Below, one piece after another: positions 28,433-29,076 of a stretch of 29,076 bases of DNA. How positions within the stretch are numbered: the first letter of the stretch is position 1; every line of letters starts with the position of its first letter. The notes under the pieces are model-generated. The model saw only the letters and a program-made list of their open reading frames with translations. It had not been told where the DNA came from and ran no database searches. Source of the DNA: a virus; IMG/VR virus record IMGVR_UViG_3300021579_000030, positions 1 to 29,076 of that record. One strand, 5' to 3'. Both the position numbers and the translations under genes were made by a program.

Positions 28433-28564
28433 ATGACAGCAATCAGGGTTAAAAAAATAATCCTGGTGGTACTGGTAGCAGTGGCATGTAATGCCGCTGT
28501 TGCCAATGCCATTAATCATGTTAGTAAGCAGCTTTATTACTGGTGGTGTTTACACTTTGGTTAG
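28433..28564 (+). CDS. Small single-membrane-helix protein of the lysis cassette
   Basis: A 43-residue protein starting at the ATG that touches the preceding TAA. A basic start (MTAIRVKKI) precedes a hydrophobic helix (ILVVLVAVACNAAVANA), then INHVSKQLYYWWCLHFG. The cysteine after VAVA resembles a lipobox, but the -3 residue is Ala, so lipoprotein status is doubtful. Position between a helical protein and a holin suggests a lysis accessory (spanin-like or holin regulator); not demonstrated. The end meets the holin's ribosome site. Confidence 0.5.
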   Translation: MTAIRVKKIILVVLVAVACNAAVANAINHVSKQLYYWWCLHFG

Positions 28565-28572
28565 GTAACATA

Positions 28573-28896
28573 ATGATAGACAAAGACCCGACACAGTGGG
28601 AAATAAGCACATGGATTCTTGCGCTAGCCATGCCGTGCGCCGGTGGTTTAGTAAACTGGTATGGAAAAATAAAAGCTGGGAAAACACGAAAGTTTAGCAT
28701 TATTGAGCTGTTGGGCGAGATGTTTACCAGCGGCTTCGTTGGGCTTGGCGTCTTTATGCTGGCGCAGTCTTATGATATTCCGGTTGGCGTATGTGCGGCA
28801 CTATCCGGTATTAGCGGACACATGGCTACTCGATTACTTTTTGTTATTGAAAACGTAATTGAAAGCAGGCTGCAAAAAGAATTTGATGGGCATTAA
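28573..28896 (+). CDS. LydA-type holin (holin superfamily III)
   Basis: A 107-residue protein from ATG 28573 (MIDKDPTQWEISTWI). Three hydrophobic segments: TWILALAMPCAGGLVNWYG, EMFTSGFVGLGVFMLAQSY and PVGVCAALSGISGHMATRLL, separated by charged loops (KIKAGKTRKFSIIELLGE). The pattern GKxRxFSxxELxGE...GxxGHMxxR is the hallmark of LydA-like holins. These make membrane lesions that release or activate the phage endolysin. AGG lies 7 bases before this ATG; an upstream in-frame ATG at 28543 lies inside the preceding gene and lacks a site. An endolysin is not in the window. Confidence 0.88.
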   Translation: MIDKDPTQWEISTWILALAMPCAGGLVNWYGKIKAGKTRKFSIIELLGEMFTSGFVGLGVFMLAQSYDIPVGVCAALSGISGHMATRLLFVIENVIESRLQKEFDGH

Positions 28897-29005
28897 CAGG
28901 TTTTTATACAGCATGGAGGCGATTAATCTATCCATCATAACTATAGCTGCAGTGTTGATTATTACGATAATAGCCATTGCTTTTATTTCGTCTGACGATG
29001 ATTAG
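28886..29005 (+). CDS. Small membrane protein, possible holin partner
   Basis: A 39-residue frame overlapping the holin end by 11 bases: MGINRFLYSMEAINLSIITI, AAVLIITIIAIAFISSDDD. One long hydrophobic helix with a short basic start and an acidic end, consistent with a type-I-like inner-membrane peptide. A shorter start at 28913 is also possible. No clear Shine-Dalgarno sequence precedes 28886, so coupling to holin translation is plausible. Its role as a lysis regulator is inferred from location only. Confidence 0.45.
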   Translation: MGINRFLYSMEAINLSIITIAAVLIITIIAIAFISSDDD

Positions 29006-29007
29006 CT

Positions 29008-29076
29008 TTAATAGTCATAATAAGCGCCCCAAGGCAATTGGTTGCCATACATTTCTTTAAAATCTTTGTCGTGAAG
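29008..29076 (-). CDS. 3' end of a minus-strand gene entering from the right
   Basis: The minus strand is open from the window edge to TAA at 29008-29010 and gives LHDKDFKEMYGNQLPWGAYY, DY. Only 22 residues are visible, so no product can be named. The stop is 2 bases from the end of the convergent gene at 29005. Confidence 0.4.
   Translation of the reverse strand, partial: LHDKDFKEMYGNQLPWGAYYDY

Noticed and set aside
1-29076. CRISPR arrays, tRNA or rRNA genes, insertion sequences, integrase or attachment sites
   Set aside because: No regular short direct repeats with unique spacers, no tRNA-like cloverleaf, no transposase or integrase product and no flanking terminal repeats were seen by reading.

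Overview
The window looks like part of a temperate tailed-phage genome, probably an integrated prophage or close relative with a short-tailed (podovirus-like) virion. The host is likely a gamma- or betaproteobacterium. Reasons: a one-direction block of virion genes ending in a giant polyvalent protein; an AntA/AntB-type antirepressor behind a structured leader RNA; a Gp49-like protein; and a LydA-type holin. No integrase, repressor, terminase or portal lies inside the window, so the species cannot be named.

Layout. (1) 44-15483, plus strand: virion genes. They include four diverged paralogues of a small beta-rich tail protein (44-421, 4934-5431, 5540-6016, 6339-6776), a LamG-like protein with fifteen 21-residue repeats (1333-3189), a probable tail-hub protein (3819-4919), an Asp-box propeller (7564-8526), an RCC1-type propeller (8527-9891), another beta-repeat protein (9863-12052) and two helical or disordered internal proteins (12104-15483). 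An HNH endonuclease gene broken by an amber codon sits at 6783-7571. Short GC hairpins recur in the leaders of several of these genes. (2) 15486-25040: one 3184-residue polyvalent protein, presumably carried in the virion and ejected. It holds a methyltransferase-like domain, an ADP-ribosyltransferase-like domain, two metallopeptidase-like domains and an LPD38-like C-terminal region with a hydrophobic segment. (3) 25069-25108: a strong hairpin where transcription converges. (4) 25140-27528, minus strand: five small genes and the antirepressor, whose promoter carries a perfect 9-bp inverted repeat and whose leader RNA resembles C4-type antisense control. (5) 27550-29005, plus strand: Gp49-like protein, a helical protein and a lysis-type cassette. 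A minus-strand gene enters at the right edge.

The most unusual signal is inside the giant gene. Four short reading frames, all shifted +1, each start at an ATG with a well-placed Shine-Dalgarno sequence: 16675-16836, 16930-16992, 18856-19059 and 20098-20328. The first encodes a textbook leucine zipper. Three of the four lie where the giant protein is low-complexity linker. This suggests either nested genes, or linkers made by overprinting small genes that once separated the domain genes. A second theme is regulatory palindromes: AATTAAAC-N3-GTTTAATT-type sites at three separate upstream regions, and an operator inside the antirepressor promoter.
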